A stretch of DNA of 64,000 nucleotides from Actinomycetospora lemnae (GCF_028737315.1 NZ_JAQZAO010000016.1:1-64000); one strand, 5' to 3'. Counted from the stretch's first letter, positions 1-8,934 are shown. The notes: a model not told the origin generated them from the sequence alone. A program made the numbers and translations.

Positions 1-243
1 CGCCCCACCGGGCCGCCCCACCTCGCCCCACCGGGCCCCCGGCCGCCCGTTCGCCCTGCTCGCACCGCCCCGGCACCGCCCCCGCACCGCCCCGGCACCA
101 CCCCGCGAGGGCTCGGACGGCGTGTCGGCGAGCCCTGAGCACCTCTCGCGCGTCATCGTCGCCCCGAGCTCCCCCACCTCGCCCCACCGGCGCTGACCAG
201 GCACGACTCCCTCGAACGGGGCTCACCACGCCCGCCGGATGGT
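1..243. other. Non-coding upstream region with repeated CCCCA motifs
   Basis: I find no convincing gene before mraZ. The stretch is C-rich. A 19-nt sequence at 16-34 is repeated exactly at 172-190; each copy contains two CCCCA motifs 10 bp apart (16 and 26; 172 and 182). Another CCCCA lies at 3. Read on the minus strand these are TGGGG, the same word that forms the MraZ boxes at 251-285, so the region may extend the MraZ operator or be the relic of one. Nothing else is recognisable. Confidence 0.5.
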
Positions 244-271
244 TTGGCTGTGGGGCAAGGTGGGGTATGGT
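244..271 (+). promoter_or_regulatory. Putative mraZ promoter
   Basis: A -35-like TTGGCT (244-249) and a -10-like TATGGT (266-271) are separated by 16 bp. Transcription would start near 278-280, about 40 nt before the chosen mraZ start. The -10 box lies inside the MraZ box array, which fits autoregulation. Seen by eye only. Confidence 0.45.
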
Positions 272-285
272 GGTGAGCAGTGGGG
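251..285 (+). promoter_or_regulatory. MraZ box array (four TGGNG direct repeats)
   Basis: TGGGG occurs at 251, 261 and 281 and TGGTG at 271: four direct repeats with an exact 10-bp period, that is 5-bp words with 5-bp spacers. MraZ in other bacteria is known to bind TGGGN direct repeats with 5-nt spacers ahead of its own operon. The array overlaps the putative -10 box, so binding should block transcription of mraZ and the genes that follow. Confidence 0.75.
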
Positions 286-316
286 CGAACGGGGCCTCAC
301 CGGGGAGGTGGAGGCC

Positions 317-748
317 GTGTTCCTCGGCACCCACACCCCGCGGTTGGACGACAAGGGCAGGTTGACCCTGCCCGCGAAGTTCCGGGACGAGCTCGCAGGG
401 GGGTTGATGATCACGAAGGGCCAGGACCACTGCCTCTACGTGTTCCCCCGCGACGAGTTCGAGCAGATGGCCCGCAAGGTGGCCGAGGCGCCGTTCACCG
501 ACGAGCGGGTGCGCGCGTACCAGCGCTACCTGTTCGCCGGCACCGACGAGCAGCGCCCCGACTCCCAGGGCCGCATCCCGATCGCGGCCGAACTGCGTCG
601 CTACGCCGGGCTGGACCGTGAGTGCACGGTCATCGGGGCGGTCAGCCGCCTCGAGATCTGGGACAGCGCCCGGTGGCAGCAGTACCAGGACGCCCACGAG
701 GACAGCTACGCGCAGGCCCAGCAGGAAGTGCTGCCCGGCGTCTTCTGA
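317..748 (+). CDS. mraZ: Transcriptional regulator MraZ
   Basis: MraZ is a DNA-binding protein with two SpoVT/AbrB-like swapped-hairpin domains that controls the dcw operon and its own gene. Starting at GTG 317 gives 143 residues, the usual family length; a GGGGAGGTGG ribosome site lies just upstream, so the in-frame upstream codons to 239 are not needed. The duplicated DxxGR signature is visible in [13 protein letters not shown] near residue 13 and [13 protein letters not shown] near residue 80. It heads the division cluster and lies directly downstream of an array of four 10-bp-spaced boxes that it probably binds. A 241-bp gap with two hairpins separates it from rsmH, so part of its transcript may end before the methyltransferase gene. 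Confidence 0.95.
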   Translation: MFLGTHTPRLDDKGRLTLPAKFRDELAGGLMITKGQDHCLYVFPRDEFEQMARKVAEAPFTDERVRAYQRYLFAGTDEQRPDSQGRIPIAAELRRYAGLDRECTVIGAVSRLEIWDSARWQQYQDAHEDSYAQAQQEVLPGVF

Positions 749-780
749 CGCCGACCGCACCGACGACAAGCGAACAGGCG

Positions 781-797
781 GCGCCCCCACGGGGCGC
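781..797 (+). terminator. Short GC hairpin after mraZ
   Basis: GCGCCCC (781-787) pairs perfectly with GGGGCGC (791-797) around a CAC loop. There is no T-run. It lies 33 bp after the mraZ stop and may attenuate read-through. Confidence 0.35.
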
Positions 798-913
798 ACG
801 GTCCGGTGCCGTGAGGCCTCGGTCCGCAGGGCGACGGCCCTGGCGCACCTTCCCCGGCGCCAGGTCCGTCGATCTGCGGGCCGGGACGTGACGGCACCGG
901 ACCCTGGAGGACA

Positions 914-938
914 CGGACCGCGACCGGTTCGCGGTCCG
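914..938 (+). terminator. Hairpin between mraZ and rsmH
   Basis: CGGACCGCGA (914-923) and TCGCGGTCCG (929-938) form a perfect 10-bp stem with a 5-nt loop, 51 bp before the rsmH start. It has no T-run. It could be a factor-independent terminator of the GC-rich actinobacterial kind, an attenuator, or a protein-binding palindrome. Confidence 0.45.
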
Positions 939-989
939 AGCACACGACGGGCCGTCCGGCCCGGTCGACGAGTCGGTGTGGAGGCGTCG

Positions 990-1979
990 GTGGACGAGCA
1001 CGGGGCGGGGTCGGAGGCGCGCGGCGCCGACGGCCAGCGGCACGTCCCGGTCATGCTCGACCGCGTCCTCGCCCTGTTCGAGCCGGCCCTCGCCGACCGC
1101 GACGCCGTGCTCGTCGACGCCACCCTGGGGGCTGCCGGTCACTCCGCCGCGCTCCTTTCTCGGCACTCGAGACTCACTCTTGTAGGTGTTGATAGAGACG
1201 AGTCGGCTCTGCGACTTGCCCGAACGCGTCTCGCTCCCTACGCCGACCGGACGCACCTCGTGCACGCCGTCTTCGACGCGCTGCCCGAGGTGCTCGACGA
1301 CCTCGGCCGCGAGCGCGTCCAGGGCGTCCTGTTCGACCTCGGCGTCTCCTCGATGCAGCTCGACGAGGACGAGCGCGGCTTCTCCTACGCCCGCGACGCG
1401 CCCCTGGACATGCGGATGGACCCGTCGACGGGTCCGACGGCCGCCGACGTCCTCAACACCTACGCACCCGGCGACCTGATCCGGGTGCTCCACGACTACG
1501 GCGAGGAGCGAGCGGCCCGGCGCATCGTCGAGGCCGTCGTGCGTGCCCGGCGGCGGGCTCCGTTGCGCACCAGCGCGGAGCTCGTCGCCCTCCTCGAGGC
1601 CGCCATCCCGGCCGCGGCCCGCCGCACGGGCGGCCACCCGGCGAAGCGCACGTTCCAGGCGCTGCGGGTGGAGGTCAACGGCGAGCTCGACGCGGTGGCC
1701 GCGGCCGTCCCGGCGGCGGTGCGCGCGCTCGCGGTGGGCGGCCGGCTGGTCGTCATGTCCTACCAGTCCCTCGAGGACCGGATCGTCAAGCGGGTGCTCA
1801 CCGAGCACAGCCGATCCAAGGCGCCGCCGGACATGCCGGTGGTGCGCCCCGAGGACGAGCCCGACCTGCGCCTGCTCACCCGCGGCGCCGAGAAGGCCGA
1901 CGACGACGAGATCGCCGCGAACCCCCGTGCGGCGTCGGTGCGGCTCCGGGCCGCGGAGCGAGTGCGGGAGGCGGCGTGA
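990..1979 (+). CDS. rsmH: 16S rRNA (cytosine(1402)-N(4))-methyltransferase RsmH
   Basis: RsmH (MraW) uses S-adenosylmethionine to methylate N4 of C1402 in the ribosomal P site. GTG 990 has GGAGG five bases upstream and gives 329 residues; GTG 978 is an in-frame alternative. The protein opens with [10 protein letters not shown], then the cofactor loop [22 protein letters not shown] and the family motif [20 protein letters not shown]. The C-terminal part has [12 protein letters not shown] and [12 protein letters not shown], typical of RsmH. It is the standard dcw neighbour of mraZ and ftsL. Oddity: codons 56-85 (about 1155-1244) use AGA, CTT, ACT, GTA, GTT, GAT and CGA, which are rare in the neighbouring genes, and GC falls to about 52% over 1161-1200, although the encoded protein remains family-like. 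Confidence 0.95.
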   Translation: MDEHGAGSEARGADGQRHVPVMLDRVLALFEPALADRDAVLVDATLGAAGHSAALLSRHSRLTLVGVDRDESALRLARTRLAPYADRTHLVHAVFDALPEVLDDLGRERVQGVLFDLGVSSMQLDEDERGFSYARDAPLDMRMDPSTGPTAADVLNTYAPGDLIRVLHDYGEERAARRIVEAVVRARRRAPLRTSAELVALLEAAIPAAARRTGGHPAKRTFQALRVEVNGELDAVAAAVPAAVRALAVGGRLVVMSYQSLEDRIVKRVLTEHSRSKAPPDMPVVRPEDEPDLRLLTRGAEKADDDEIAANPRAASVRLRAAERVREAA

Positions 1980-2019
1980 CCCACAGCAGGACTGCCGCGA
2001 CGACGGTGCGGAGGGCAGC

Positions 2020-2772
2020 ATGAGCACGGCGACCCTGTCGGAGCCCCGCACCAGGACGGGCACCCGCAGCACCCCCGGGCCCGGTGCCCCGGCGCGCCGG
2101 TCGACGGCGAGCACGCCGCGCCCGGGCACGACCACCACGACGAAGGCGACCACCCCCACCCAGCCCTCGTCGTCGGGCACCGCCCCGTTCGTGCTCCTGA
2201 TCATGGTGCTGCTCACCGGCGGCCTGGTGGCGACGCTGTGGCTCTCGACGGCCGCGGCCGCCGACTCCTACCGCCTCGACGAGGCCCGCCAGGTGGCGCG
2301 CGACCTCTCCGAGCAGTCCGAGCGCCTGCACCGCGACGTCGAGGCCGCGCAGTCGGCGCCCGCGCTCGCCGCGGCCGCGCGCGCCCAGGGCATGGTGCCG
2401 GCCGGGGAGCCGGCGGTCCTCCTGGTCGCGCCCGACGGGACGTCCCAGGTGATCGGCGACCCCCGCCCCGCCGAGCCGATCGCCCCGCCCGCGCCCACCC
2501 CGGCGGCGCCGGCCCCGCCCGCCACGGAGACGCCCGGCGCGCCCGGCACCACCGGCACCACCGGCACCACCGGCGCCCAGGCCGCCACCGACGGTCAGCA
2601 GGCCCCGGCCCCCGCCGGCGCGGCGGCGGCCGAGGACCGGCTCGTGGCGGTGCCGAACGGTCAGCAGCAGACGCAGGCCCGGACCGAGCAGACCCCGGCC
2701 GACCAGGCCCAGCAGGACCAGGACGGCGAGACCCCGCAGGACGACGCCGCGGTCACCGAGGCCGGTCGCTGA
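2020..2772 (+). CDS. ftsL: FtsL-like single-pass division protein with long Pro/Ala/Gln-rich tail
   Basis: This occupies the FtsL position between rsmH and ftsI. The 250-residue protein has a Thr/Pro-rich cytoplasmic N-terminus, one membrane segment at about residues 56-78, then a short predicted coiled coil (about 83-112), the FtsL/DivIC layout in which the coil pairs with FtsB-type partners at the septum. Beyond the coil the protein departs from classic short FtsL: a low-complexity extracytoplasmic tail of about 130 residues rich in Pro, Ala, Gly, Thr and Gln, including a 9-bp direct repeat (three GGCACCACC units at 2545-2571, giving GTT repeats). The stop overlaps the ftsI start by one base (TGATG), implying translational coupling. 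Identity rests on position and topology because FtsL sequences are poorly conserved. Confidence 0.75.
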   Translation: MSTATLSEPRTRTGTRSTPGPGAPARRSTASTPRPGTTTTTKATTPTQPSSSGTAPFVLLIMVLLTGGLVATLWLSTAAAADSYRLDEARQVARDLSEQSERLHRDVEAAQSAPALAAAARAQGMVPAGEPAVLLVAPDGTSQVIGDPRPAEPIAPPAPTPAAPAPPATETPGAPGTTGTTGTTGAQAATDGQQAPAPAGAAAAEDRLVAVPNGQQQTQARTEQTPADQAQQDQDGETPQDDAAVTEAGR

Positions 2773-4688
2773 TGCCCCGCAGCGCGGGCACCCTGAGCCG
2801 CCCGCCGGCGCGCGCGCCGCGCGGTCGGGCTCCGGGTGGCCGGCGTCCGGACCCGCCGCCGCCCCCGCCGCGCCGTCCCGCCCGTCGTCCCGCGTCCCGC
2901 CCGCCGGACCCGCGCCGGCGCCTGCGGGTCGGCCGCGTGATCCTCGTGGCCGTCCTGCTGCTGTGCACCCTCAAGCTGGTCGAGGTCCAGGGCCTGCGGG
3001 CGGGGGAGCTCTCCGCCGACGCCGCGCAGCAGCGCACCACGCGCCTCAACGTGCCCGCCGAGCGCGGCGCGATCCTCGACCGCTACGGCACCCCGCTCGC
3101 GTTCAGCGTCGAGGCGAAGGCGCTCGTCGCCAACCCGCGCCGGATCACCCAGGACTGGAACGACCCGGCGGTCCGCTCCCAGCCGGGCTCGCCGACGCCC
3201 GACCAGCGCAAGTCGACGATCGCCGTCGGCATGGGCCGCATCCTCGGCCTCGACCCCGGCCCGATCTTCGCCGCCCTGACCTCGGACCGCAGCTACGTCG
3301 TGCTGGCCCCGCTGGTCGACCCGGGCGCCGCGCGCCAGGTCCGCGAGGCGTTCCCGGAGATCGCCGAGGAGGACCGCGAGTCGCGGCAGTACCCGGCGGG
3401 CGACGTCGCGGCCACCGTCGTCGGCAGCGCGTCGTGGAACATGGACCGTCAGAAGATCCGCGGTTCCATCGGCCTGGAGAGCGCGCTCGACACCACCCTC
3501 GCCGGCACCGACGGCTTCCGCGTCGTCGACACCGCCGAGGGCAGCGACGCCGTCATCCCCGGCACGACGCGCGCCGAGCAGCCGGCGCAGGCGGGGCGCG
3601 ACGTCGTCCTCACCCTCGACACCGACCTGCAGTACGCCGTCGAGCAGCGCCTGCGCGACTACACCGCGCGCGTCGGCGCCCGCAGCGGCAGCGCGGTGGT
3701 CCTCGACGCGCGGACCGGCCAGGTCCTCTCGATGGCCAACTCGGGCGGGTTCAACCCGGCTGCGCCCGGCGCCCCAGGCGCGCAGCTGTCCAACCCGTCG
3801 GTGACGAGCCCGTTCGAGCCGGGGTCGGTCAACAAGCTCGTGACGATGGCCGCCGCGATCGAGGCGGGCGTCGCGCGTCCCGAGGACGTGCTCCAGGTCC
3901 CCGGCAGCATCCGCGTCGCCGACCGCACCATCGGCGACGCCTGGTCCCACGGCACGATCAACCTCACGCTGAACGGGGTGCTCGGGCGCTCGTCGAACGT
4001 CGGCACCCTGATGACCGCGCAGCGCGTCGGCCCCGACCGCTTCGCCGCCATGCTGCGGGCGCTCGGCGTCGGCACCCGCACCGGCATCGAGCTGCCCGGC
4101 GAGAGCCCGGGGTCGGTGCCGGCGCGCGAGGACTGGTCGGGCTCGACGTTCGGCAACCTGCCGATCGGTCAGGGCCTGTCGATGACGACCCTGCAGATGG
4201 CGAGCATGTACCAGGCGGTGGCCAACGACGGCGTGCGCGTGCCGCCGCGGCTGGTCGAGGCCGAGGTCGGCGCCGACGGGGTCCGCATCCCGTCGGCGGT
4301 GCCCGAGGGTGTGCGGGCGATGAGCCCTGAGACGGCCCGGACGATGCGCGACATGCTGCAGTCGGTCACCCAGGACGGCCGCGGCGGCAACCGCGGCACC
4401 GGGCCGCAGGCCGCGATCCCCGGCTACCCGGTCGCCGGCAAGACGGGGACCGCCCAGCAGGTCGACCCGGGCTGCGGCTGCTACTCGCAGTCGAACTACT
4501 GGATCACCTTCGCCGGCATGTTCCCCGCGCAGGACCCGCGCTACGTCGTCGCGCTCATGCTCGACCGGCCGCCGGGCGGCGACTCCGCGGCACCGCTGTT
4601 CCACGAGATCGGCGCCTACCTCGCCCAGCACGGCGCGGTGCCGGTGTCGACCGCGCCGCCGCGTCAGGTGCCGCTCACGCTGCCCTGA
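2772..4688 (+). CDS. ftsI: Septal peptidoglycan transpeptidase FtsI (PBP3, class B PBP)
   Basis: FtsI cross-links septal peptidoglycan in a complex with FtsW. The 638-residue protein has a long basic, proline-rich cytoplasmic tail (1-50), one membrane anchor (about 53-72), a PBP dimerisation domain containing RGAILDRYGTPLA near residue 98, and a C-terminal transpeptidase domain. All three active-site motifs are visible: SVNK with nucleophile Ser352, SSN at 407-409 and KTG at 557-559. CGCY near residue 567, just after KTG, holds two cysteines that could bridge. It is coupled to the upstream ftsL-like gene by a 1-bp overlap and followed by a hairpin, so it may end the first dcw transcript. Confidence 0.96.
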   Translation: MPRSAGTLSRPPARAPRGRAPGGRRPDPPPPPPRRPARRPASRPPDPRRRLRVGRVILVAVLLLCTLKLVEVQGLRAGELSADAAQQRTTRLNVPAERGAILDRYGTPLAFSVEAKALVANPRRITQDWNDPAVRSQPGSPTPDQRKSTIAVGMGRILGLDPGPIFAALTSDRSYVVLAPLVDPGAARQVREAFPEIAEEDRESRQYPAGDVAATVVGSASWNMDRQKIRGSIGLESALDTTLAGTDGFRVVDTAEGSDAVIPGTTRAEQPAQAGRDVVLTLDTDLQYAVEQRLRDYTARVGARSGSAVVLDARTGQVLSMANSGGFNPAAPGAPGAQLSNPSVTSPFEPGSVNKLVTMAAAIEAGVARPEDVLQVPGSIRVADRTIGDAWSHGTINLTLNGVLGRSSNVGTLMTAQRVGPDRFAAMLRALGVGTRTGIELPGESPGSVPAREDWSGSTFGNLPIGQGLSMTTLQMASMYQAVANDGVRVPPRLVEAEVGADGVRIPSAVPEGVRAMSPETARTMRDMLQSVTQDGRGGNRGTGPQAAIPGYPVAGKTGTAQQVDPGCGCYSQSNYWITFAGMFPAQDPRYVVALMLDRPPGGDSAAPLFHEIGAYLAQHGAVPVSTAPPRQVPLTLP

Positions 4689-4697
4689 CACCGGGCG

Positions 4698-4719
4698 CCG
4701 CAGGCCACAGGGCCTGCGG
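4698..4719 (+). terminator. Hairpin after ftsI
   Basis: CCGCAGGCC (4698-4706) and GGCCTGCGG (4711-4719) make a perfect 9-bp stem with an ACAG loop, 9 bp after the ftsI stop and without a T-run. It is the only clear stop signal inside the mur/fts run and it precedes a candidate murE promoter. Confidence 0.55.
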
Positions 4720-4740
4720 AGTGGGTGCGGGGACGGTGAG

Positions 4741-4746
4741 TAGCCT
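4741..4746 (+). promoter_or_regulatory. Candidate -10 box for leaderless murE
   Basis: TAGCCT matches TANNNT and ends 8 nt before the murE GTG at 4755. No Shine-Dalgarno sequence is present, so transcription is likely to start at the GTG itself. Confidence 0.5.
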
Positions 4747-4754
4747 TCGCGCTC

Positions 4755-6362
4755 GTGCCCGCCGCACCGCCGAGGACCACCGACGACGCCGCCGGACCCG
4801 TCCGGGGGCGGGCCGTCGACGCCGGCTCGGGCGAGGACGACCGCGGTCCCCTGCGCCCCGCGCGGACGGTCCCGGTGGTGATCACCGAGGTGGCCGCCCG
4901 CATCGCCGAGGCGCTGGCCGAGCAGGCCCCGGTGGAGATCGTCGGCGACGCCGGCGTGCGCGTCACCGGCGCGACGCTGCGGGCCCACGAGGTGCGCCCG
5001 GGCGACCTGTTCGCGGCCCTGCCCGGGTCCCGCGCGCACGGCGCCGACTTCGCCGACCAGGCCCTCGAGCGCGGCGCCGCGGCGGTCCTCACCGACACCG
5101 ACGGCGCCGCCCGCCCCGCCCTGCGCGCGGCCGGCGTGCCCGTCCTCGTCCACGCCGACCCGCGCGGCGCGATCGGGCCGGCCGCGGCGCGCGTCTACGG
5201 CGACCCCTCGACGCGCCTCGACGTCCTCGGCGTGACCGGGACCAGCGGCAAGACGACGACCGTCTACCTGCTCGAGGCCGCGCTCGCGGCGGCCGGCGCG
5301 CGCACCGGGCTCATCGGCACGGTCGAGACCCGCCTCGCCGGGCGTCGTCTGCCCAGCGCCTTCACGACGCCCGAGGCGCCCGACCTGCAGGCCCTGCTCG
5401 CCCGCATGGCCGACGAGGGCGCGACGCACGTGGCCATGGAGGTCTCCAGCCACGCCCTCGCGCTCGGGCGGGTCGCGGGCACCCGGTTCGCGGTCGGCGC
5501 GTTCACCAACCTCTCGGCCGAGCACCTCGACTTCCACGCCGACATGGAGGACTACTTCGCCGCCAAGGCGAAGCTGTTCGACGGGCGCTCGGCGGCCGAG
5601 GTGGTCTGCGTCGACTCGCCGTGGGGCCGCCGCCTGGTCCGCGAGCACACCGTGACGGTCGGCGCGCCCGATGCCGACTGGCGCGCCGAGGACGTCGTCG
5701 CGCTGCCCGACGGCACCCAGCGCTTCACCGTCCACGGCCCCGACGGCCTCGTGCTGCCCGCGGCGCTGCGCCTGCCCGGCGCCTTCAACGTCACCAACGC
5801 CCTGCTCGCCCTCGCGTGCGGGCGCGCCGCCGGCCACGACCCCGAGGTCCTCGTCCGGGGGCTCGCCGAGGTCCGGGTGCCCGGGCGCATGCAGCGGGTC
5901 GAGGCGGGGCAGCCGTTCCTGGCGGTCGTCGACTACGCGCACAAGCCCGCCGCGGTGGCCGCGCTGCTCGAGACGCTGCGCGCGCAGACCGAGGGCCGGG
6001 TGCTCACCGTGCTCGGGTGCGGCGGCGACCGCGACCGCGCCAAGCGCCCGGTGATGGGCCGGCTGGCCGCCCAGCTCTCCGACCACCTCTGGGTCACCGA
6101 CGACAACCCGCGCACCGAGGACCCGGCCGCCATCCGCGCCGCGGTACTCGAGGGCGCGCGCGAGGTCGCGGACGCCGCCGTGGACGAGATCGGCGACCGG
6201 CGCGAGGCCATCGGCGCCGCCGTCGCCGCCGCGCGGCCGGGCGACGTGGTCGTCGTCGCGGGCAAGGGACACGAGACCGGGCAGCAGGTCGGCGACGAGA
6301 AGCTCCCGTTCTCCGACGTCGAGGAGCTCGAGCGGGCGCTGCGCGCCGGTGGTCCGACGTGA
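4755..6362 (+). CDS. murE: UDP-MurNAc-tripeptide synthetase MurE (meso-DAP adding)
   Basis: MurE ligates the third stem residue to UDP-MurNAc-L-Ala-D-Glu using ATP. The N-terminal UDP-binding domain (about 60-145) is followed by the ATP loop GTSGKTTT with Lys166 and by EVSSHAL and AFTNLSAEHLDFH. The substrate-selecting motif DNPR is at 450-453, which in this family marks meso-diaminopimelate rather than lysine specificity, as expected in an actinobacterium. The start GTG 4755 gives 535 residues; the first 40 or so residues are poorly conserved, so an internal GTG is possible, but a TANNNT box 8 nt upstream supports this start. The stop overlaps murF by 4 bp. Confidence 0.96.
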   Translation: MPAAPPRTTDDAAGPVRGRAVDAGSGEDDRGPLRPARTVPVVITEVAARIAEALAEQAPVEIVGDAGVRVTGATLRAHEVRPGDLFAALPGSRAHGADFADQALERGAAAVLTDTDGAARPALRAAGVPVLVHADPRGAIGPAAARVYGDPSTRLDVLGVTGTSGKTTTVYLLEAALAAAGARTGLIGTVETRLAGRRLPSAFTTPEAPDLQALLARMADEGATHVAMEVSSHALALGRVAGTRFAVGAFTNLSAEHLDFHADMEDYFAAKAKLFDGRSAAEVVCVDSPWGRRLVREHTVTVGAPDADWRAEDVVALPDGTQRFTVHGPDGLVLPAALRLPGAFNVTNALLALACGRAAGHDPEVLVRGLAEVRVPGRMQRVEAGQPFLAVVDYAHKPAAVAALLETLRAQTEGRVLTVLGCGGDRDRAKRPVMGRLAAQLSDHLWVTDDNPRTEDPAAIRAAVLEGAREVADAAVDEIGDRREAIGAAVAAARPGDVVVVAGKGHETGQQVGDEKLPFSDVEELERALRAGGPT

Positions 6363-7822
6363 TCGAGCTGACCCTCGCCGAGGTCGCCCGCGCCACCGGC
6401 GGGCGGCTCCACCGCGCCACCGGCGACGAGCGCGTCACCGGCACCGTCGAGTTCGACAGCCGCGCGGTCACCGCCGGCGGGCTCTTCGTCGCCCTGCCCG
6501 GCGAGCGCGTCGACGGCCACGACTTCGTCGACGCCGCGGTGCGGGCGGGCGCGGCCGGCGTGCTCGCCGCCCGGGAGGTCGACGCCCCGGCGGTCATCGT
6601 GCCGTCCGTGCACGAGGTCTCCGGCTCCTACGTCCTCGCTGCGGACGCCGGCGGGGCGGGCGCCGGGGTGCTCGCCGGGCTGGCCCTGCTCGCCCGCCAC
6701 GTCGTCGACGTCCTCACCGCCGACGGGCTGCTCGTCGTCGGGATCACCGGCTCGTCGGGCAAGACGTCGACCAAGGACCTCACCGCGCACCTGCTCGAGG
6801 GGCTCGGCGAGACCGTCGCCCCGCCCGGGTCGTTCAACAACGAGCTCGGCCACCCGTGGACCGCGCTGCGCGCCACGCGCTCGACCCGCCACCTCGTCCT
6901 CGAGCTGTCGGCCCGCAACCGCGGGCACGTCGCCGCGCTGTGCCGCGTGGCGCCACCGCGGATCGGGGCGGTGCTCAACGTCGGCTCCGCGCACCTCGGC
7001 GAGTTCGGCTCCCGCGAGGCCATCGCGCAGGCCAAGGGCGAGCTGGTGGAGGCCCTCCCCGAGAACGGCGTCGCGGTCCTCGGCGCCGACGACCCCGTGG
7101 TCGCGGCCATGCGCGAGCGCACCGTCGCCCGGGTCGTGCACACCGGTCGCGCGCCGGCGGCCGACGTCCGCGCGGCCGACGTGGTCATCGACGACGCCGG
7201 GCGCGCGACGTTCCGCCTGGTCACGCCGGTCGGCGAGGCCCCGGTGCGCCTGGGCCTGCACGGCGCCCACCACGTCGACAACGCCCTCGCCGCCGCCGCG
7301 ATCGCGATCGAGGCCGGCATGGACGTCGCGACCGTCGCCGAGCGCCTCGGCACGGCCGCGCCGCGCTCGCGCTGGCGGATGGAGCTCACCGAGCGCCCCG
7401 ACGGCGTGCGCGTGCTCAACGACGCCTACAACGCGAACCCCGAGTCGATGCGCGCCGCGCTGGCCACCCTGGGCGCGATGGGCGGGCGGCACACCGCGGT
7501 CCTCGGCGTCATGGCCGAGCTCGGCGACGACACCGCCCGCGCGCACAGTGAGATCGGCCGCGAGGTCGCCCGCACCGGTGTGGCGCGCCTCGTGGTCGTG
7601 GGTGACGCGGCGCGTCCCCTGCACGAGGCGGCGTCCTCGGCGGGCGTGGACTCGCAGCTCGTGCCCGACGCCGCGGCCGCCGCCGAGCTCGTCCGCGCGG
7701 GCGTGGCGCCGGGTGACGTGGTGCTCATCAAGGCCTCCCGGTCGGCGGGTCTGGAGCGCGTCGCGGACGTGCTCGTGGACGCTGGGTCGGCACCGACCGC
7801 AGACGGGGGAGGAGCTCCATGA
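6359..7822 (+). CDS. murF: UDP-MurNAc-tripeptide:D-Ala-D-Ala ligase MurF
   Basis: MurF adds D-Ala-D-Ala to complete the cytoplasmic pentapeptide precursor. The 487-residue protein begins at GTG 6359 inside the murE stop (GTGA overlap). It shows the Mur ligase N-domain ([17 protein letters not shown]), the ATP loop [10 protein letters not shown] with Lys135, [12 protein letters not shown], the central motif [17 protein letters not shown] and the C-terminal [15 protein letters not shown], all diagnostic of MurF. It overlaps mraY by 4 bp, so murE-murF-mraY are translationally coupled. Confidence 0.96.
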   Translation: MIELTLAEVARATGGRLHRATGDERVTGTVEFDSRAVTAGGLFVALPGERVDGHDFVDAAVRAGAAGVLAAREVDAPAVIVPSVHEVSGSYVLAADAGGAGAGVLAGLALLARHVVDVLTADGLLVVGITGSSGKTSTKDLTAHLLEGLGETVAPPGSFNNELGHPWTALRATRSTRHLVLELSARNRGHVAALCRVAPPRIGAVLNVGSAHLGEFGSREAIAQAKGELVEALPENGVAVLGADDPVVAAMRERTVARVVHTGRAPAADVRAADVVIDDAGRATFRLVTPVGEAPVRLGLHGAHHVDNALAAAAIAIEAGMDVATVAERLGTAAPRSRWRMELTERPDGVRVLNDAYNANPESMRAALATLGAMGGRHTAVLGVMAELGDDTARAHSEIGREVARTGVARLVVVGDAARPLHEAASSAGVDSQLVPDAAAAAELVRAGVAPGDVVLIKASRSAGLERVADVLVDAGSAPTADGGGAP

Positions 7823-8886
7823 GGGGCGTGCTGGTGGCGGCGGGGGTCGCGCTGGCCGTGTCGATCCTCCTGACCCCGTACGTGATCCGGCTGTTCATCC
7901 GGCAGGGGTTCGGCCAGGAGATCCGCGAGGAGGGGCCGCAGAGCCACCGCGGCAAGCGCGGGACGCCGACCATGGGCGGCGTCGCCATCCTCGCGGCGGT
8001 GTGGATCGGCTACCTCGCCGCGCACCTGGTCGGCGACGTCGCGATCTCGGCGTCGGGCCTGCTGGTGCTGATGCTGATGACGGCGCTGGGGGTCGTCGGT
8101 TTCCTCGACGACTTCATCAAGATCCGCCGGCAGCGCAACCTGGGCCTGAACAAGACCGCGAAGCTCGTCGGCCAGTTCGTCAGCGCCGTGGCCTTCGCGG
8201 TGCTCGCGTTGCAGTTCCCCGACGAACAAGGGCTCAGACCGGTCTCGACGAACCTCTCGTTCGTCCGCGACATCGCCGTCGTCGGCTTCGGCGCGGTGGG
8301 GTTCGTGCTGTTCTGCTACCTCATCGTCACGGCCGCCTCGAACGCCGTGAACCTCACCGACGGGCTCGACGGCCTCGCGGCGGGGACGTCGGCGATGGTG
8401 CTCGCGACGTACCTCATCGTCTCGTTCTGGCAGTTCCGCAACGCCTGCGGCGTGCAGATCGAGGCGGGCTGCTACCAGGTCCGGGATCCGCTCGACATCA
8501 CGCTCGTGGCCGCCGCGGCCATGGGGGCGTGCATCGGGTTCCTGTGGTGGAACGCCGCGCCCGCCCGGATCTTCATGGGCGACACGGGCTCGCTCGCGCT
8601 CGGCGGGCTGTTCGCCGGCCTGGCGATGGTCACGCGCACCGAGCTGCTGCTCGTCGTGCTCGGCGGTGTGTTCGTGGTCGAGGCCCTGTCGGTGGTCATC
8701 CAGGTCGCGGTCTTCCGGACCACGCGACGGCGACCGTTCCGCATGGCGCCGTTCCACCACCACTTCGAGCTCGCCGGCTGGGCCGAGACGACGGTGATCA
8801 TCAGGTTCTGGCTGCTCGCGGCGATCTGCTGCGCCCTGGGCCTGGGGCTGTTCTACAGCGAGTGGTTGGCGGCGTCGGGTGGTTAG
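7819..8886 (+). CDS. mraY: Phospho-MurNAc-pentapeptide transferase MraY
   Basis: MraY transfers phospho-MurNAc-pentapeptide from UDP onto undecaprenyl phosphate to make lipid I in the inner leaflet of the membrane. The 355-residue polytopic protein carries the signatures GTPTMGG near the N-terminus, FLDDF at 95-99 with the metal-binding aspartates, [24 protein letters not shown] and HHHFE at 313-317. ATG 7819 has a strong GGGGGAGGAG site and overlaps the murF stop by 4 bp. A 48-bp gap separates it from murD. Confidence 0.96.
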   Translation: MRGVLVAAGVALAVSILLTPYVIRLFIRQGFGQEIREEGPQSHRGKRGTPTMGGVAILAAVWIGYLAAHLVGDVAISASGLLVLMLMTALGVVGFLDDFIKIRRQRNLGLNKTAKLVGQFVSAVAFAVLALQFPDEQGLRPVSTNLSFVRDIAVVGFGAVGFVLFCYLIVTAASNAVNLTDGLDGLAAGTSAMVLATYLIVSFWQFRNACGVQIEAGCYQVRDPLDITLVAAAAMGACIGFLWWNAAPARIFMGDTGSLALGGLFAGLAMVTRTELLLVVLGGVFVVEALSVVIQVAVFRTTRRRPFRMAPFHHHFELAGWAETTVIIRFWLLAAICCALGLGLFYSEWLAASGG

Positions 8887-8934
8887 CGGCACGCGGAGCG
8901 GTCAGGGGAGCACGCCGATGGGGGAGCCGGACCC

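Noticed and set aside
1180-1215. An internal promoter within the low-GC patch of rsmH (TTGTAG or TTGATA as -35)
   Set aside because: No TANNNT box at 16-18 bp from either hexamer; the patch is reported as a composition anomaly only.
642-2216. A 524-codon open frame on the minus strand across mraZ, rsmH and ftsL
   Set aside because: It is antisense to well-supported genes, has Arg/Val/Gly-rich composition typical of high-GC shadow frames and no recognisable motif.
2661-6272. A 1203-codon open frame on the minus strand across ftsI and murE
   Set aside because: Antisense shadow of FtsI and MurE, low-complexity Arg/Gly/Ala/His content, no domain and no start signals.
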